A stretch of 6,395 nucleotides of DNA, from positions 1 through 6,395 of the forward strand of contig JAPOQV010000135.1 in NCBI GenBank assembly GCA_026710565.1, in the 5' to 3' direction. The notes under the pieces were generated by a model. It worked only from the letters and a program-made list of their open reading frames with translations, was not told the origin of the DNA and searched no databases. Positions within the stretch are counted from its first letter, which is position 1; every line of letters starts with the position of its first letter. The position numbers and the translations under genes are program-made. Positions 5,400-6,395 of this stretch are shown here, in pieces. The DNA comes from Spirochaetaceae bacterium (GTDB lineage Bacteria > Spirochaetota > Spirochaetia > SZUA-6 > Bin103).

Positions 5400-5642
5400 C
5401 GTCACCTGGGACGAATACGATCAGCAGGTGATCGCCAACAACGCAAACATGAGAGGCATCATGGTCCGAGGCTCCGTGCGGCGCGGCGCTGCTGGCCGGT
5501 CTGCTCAGGTGCGGTAAGTGCGGACTACGGATGTCGGGGTGCTCAAGTCAACCACGGTGGCAGCGCCTGTACCAGCATCGGTGCCGTGCGGCTGGAGCGG
5601 ATGTCCGCGCAAGCGGTCCTGGAAGTGGTATCGCCGCTGGGT
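5389..5642 (+). pseudogene. Serine recombinase remnant (C-terminal Zn-ribbon region), frameshifted
   Basis: Three reading frames carry successive pieces of a large serine recombinase. Frame one (5389-5487) reads YVTWDEYDQQVIANNANM then RGIMVRGSVRRG. Frame two (5486-5539) continues AALLAGLLRCGKCGLRMSG, the first Zn-ribbon cysteine pair. Frame three (about 5541-5642) reads NHGGSACTSIGAVRLERM then SAQAVLEVVSPLG, the last ribbon cysteine and the helix after it. This order matches the zinc-beta-ribbon and downstream region of resolvase/invertase-type large recombinases. The catalytic N-terminus is absent. A small deletion shifts frame near 5487, and a larger one near 5540 removes the Y-x-C stretch. 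The third frame stays open to TAG 5745-5747 without recognisable similarity. Clearly non-functional; it marks past mobile-element activity at the cassette edge. Confidence 0.75.
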
Positions 5643-5924
5643 GCCACCGACTTCGGCCGTCCGGCTGCGTGCCTGAACCGGCTCGGCGCGCGGCTCGTTT
5701 TGCGGCGCGCCGGCGGACCTTCCCCGGCCAACCGGCCAACTCGGTAGGGCGTTTCCTGCCTCCCGCTGGTGCCCGCCGCGCTTACCGTGGTCGGCGTGCC
5801 GCTCAGCACCGGCAGGGAAAAAAAACGGCTCACAAGCGCCGCCGGATCGCCCCCCGGTCTCCTCGTAGCGCGGCGCGCCGGTCTGCACTTTCGGACCGGT
5901 CGTTGGAGTAACTGCGCTGCCTGG
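5643..5924. other. Gene-poor GC-rich spacer
   Basis: I see no supported gene here. Open frames on both strands are low-complexity Arg/Ala/Gly/Pro translations typical of GC-rich non-coding DNA. A run of eight A (5818-5825) reads as eight T on the minus strand, about 100 nt downstream of the minus-strand gene end. It is preceded on that strand by a weak CGGC/GCCG stem with an 11-nt loop, at best a poor terminator candidate. Confidence 0.5.
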
Positions 5925-6395
5925 CTACCGGTGGAGCAGACGCTTGCGGAAGTCGGCCTCGCAGACGCAGGAGGAGGCGGCCTCGACGATGGCGTGGGCG
6001 GGCAACTCGGCGAAGCCGGGCACGCCGGGGAACTCGGCCGAGACCTCGATGCCGCGTGCTGCCAACAGCGCCCGCGCCAGTTCGGCGCGGCCTTCCGCAT
6101 GACCCGCCGCCCGGCTCCGACGCCGCTGCGCGCCCAGCAGCGGGTCGTCGTCCGGGCCGGTGCCTTCCCGCTCCCCGAGCACCGCCCCCACCCGCTCCAA
6201 CACCGCGCTCGTCTCCGCCGAGAACGTTTCCTCGTTCAACGCCGCGTGAATCTCGACCGCCGTCCAGCCGGGAAACGCGCGGCTCGCCGCCGACGTCCGA
6301 TACGCTCCATCCACCAGCAGGTAGATCGTCAGTGCCGACCGCCGGCCCCGCGGGGGGGTCGCCCGGCGCGCCTCCGGCACCTCGAACCCCACCCC
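5925..6395 (-). CDS. C-terminal part of a conserved hypothetical protein (partial)
   Basis: The frame is open from the right edge to TAG (5927-5925), giving at least 156 codons. GTG 6392-6390 is the first visible start but has no ribosome site in view, and the protein begins mid-domain, so the gene probably continues outside. Visible segments from GTG 6392: LTIYLLVDGAYRTSAASRAF (21-40), PGWTAVEIHAALNEETFS (41-58), VLERVGAVLGEREGTGPDDD (64-83), AEGRAELARALLAARGIEV (99-117) and a terminal EADFRKRLL. The AEGRAEL helix before an RGI segment resembles the tails of Uma2-like and Rpn-like PD-(D/E)XK families. That is only a resemblance, because the catalytic part would lie off the window. Strongly GC-biased codons fit it to the host flank, not the cassette. 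Confidence 0.7.
   Translation of the reverse strand, partial: GVGFEVPEARRATPPRGRRSALTIYLLVDGAYRTSAASRAFPGWTAVEIHAALNEETFSAETSAVLERVGAVLGEREGTGPDDDPLLGAQRRRSRAAGHAEGRAELARALLAARGIEVSAEFPGVPGFAELPAHAIVEAASSCVCEADFRKRLLHR

Noticed and set aside
5505..6100. Minus- and plus-strand ORFs over the recombinase relic and spacer
   Set aside because: Low-complexity Arg/Ala/Ser/Pro translations that cross the boundary of the recombinase remnant and the partial hypothetical gene. Recognisable protein similarity is only in the frameshifted plus-strand pieces.
1..6395. CRISPR arrays, tRNA or rRNA genes, intact insertion sequences
   Set aside because: No regularly spaced repeats, cloverleaf or rRNA-like sequence, and no complete transposase frame seen.

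Overview
The window comes from a GC-rich bacterium that I cannot place taxonomically. The flanks (about 1-1980 and 5380-6395) are strongly GC-rich, use GTG starts and have GC-rich third codon positions. The middle (about 1990-5375) is visibly lower in GC, with more A/T-ending codons and TTA/TTG leucines. The middle reads as a horizontally acquired accessory cassette in a defence-island-like setting.

Left flank: the window opens inside a partial reading frame (3-269). It carries a 107-bp exact copy of part of the next gene, then an unrelated C-terminus. Next is an operon of a WYL-family transcriptional regulator (325-1332) and, by ATGA overlap, a 225-aa protein that I read as a divergent uracil-DNA-glycosylase-superfamily (UDG-fold) protein (1329-2006). 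Immediately after its stop codon lies a dense cluster of inverted and direct repeats built on GCGACACTG (2008-2071). This cluster sits at the change in base composition.

Cassette: four tightly packed plus-strand ORFs run from about 2104 to 4453. They are a small ORF of unknown function, a membrane-anchored small GTPase (2409-3086), a 180-aa protein with a cationic hydrophobic tail, and a 273-aa protein with a Gly/Ser-rich segment. Two of the three junctions are ATGA overlaps and the third is a 6-nt gap, so they look translationally coupled. A convergent minus-strand gene (4619-5299) follows. It is a remote homologue of the 1329-2006 UDG-like protein. It has a good sigma70-type promoter whose spacer contains a palindrome (5346-5374).

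Right flank: directly behind that promoter are a perfect 8-bp tandem duplication and a frameshifted, internally deleted remnant of a large serine recombinase (Zn-ribbon region, about 5389-5642). A gene-poor stretch follows, then the C-terminal part of a conserved hypothetical protein on the minus strand that runs off the window.

How the genes may work together (inference): the membrane GTPase operon is the most likely undescribed system, probably a GTP-switched conflict or defence module with two uncharacterised partners. It is framed by two divergent UDG-like proteins, one under a WYL regulator and one under its own palindrome-bearing promoter. No function here has been tested, and the family assignments rest on motif reading alone.
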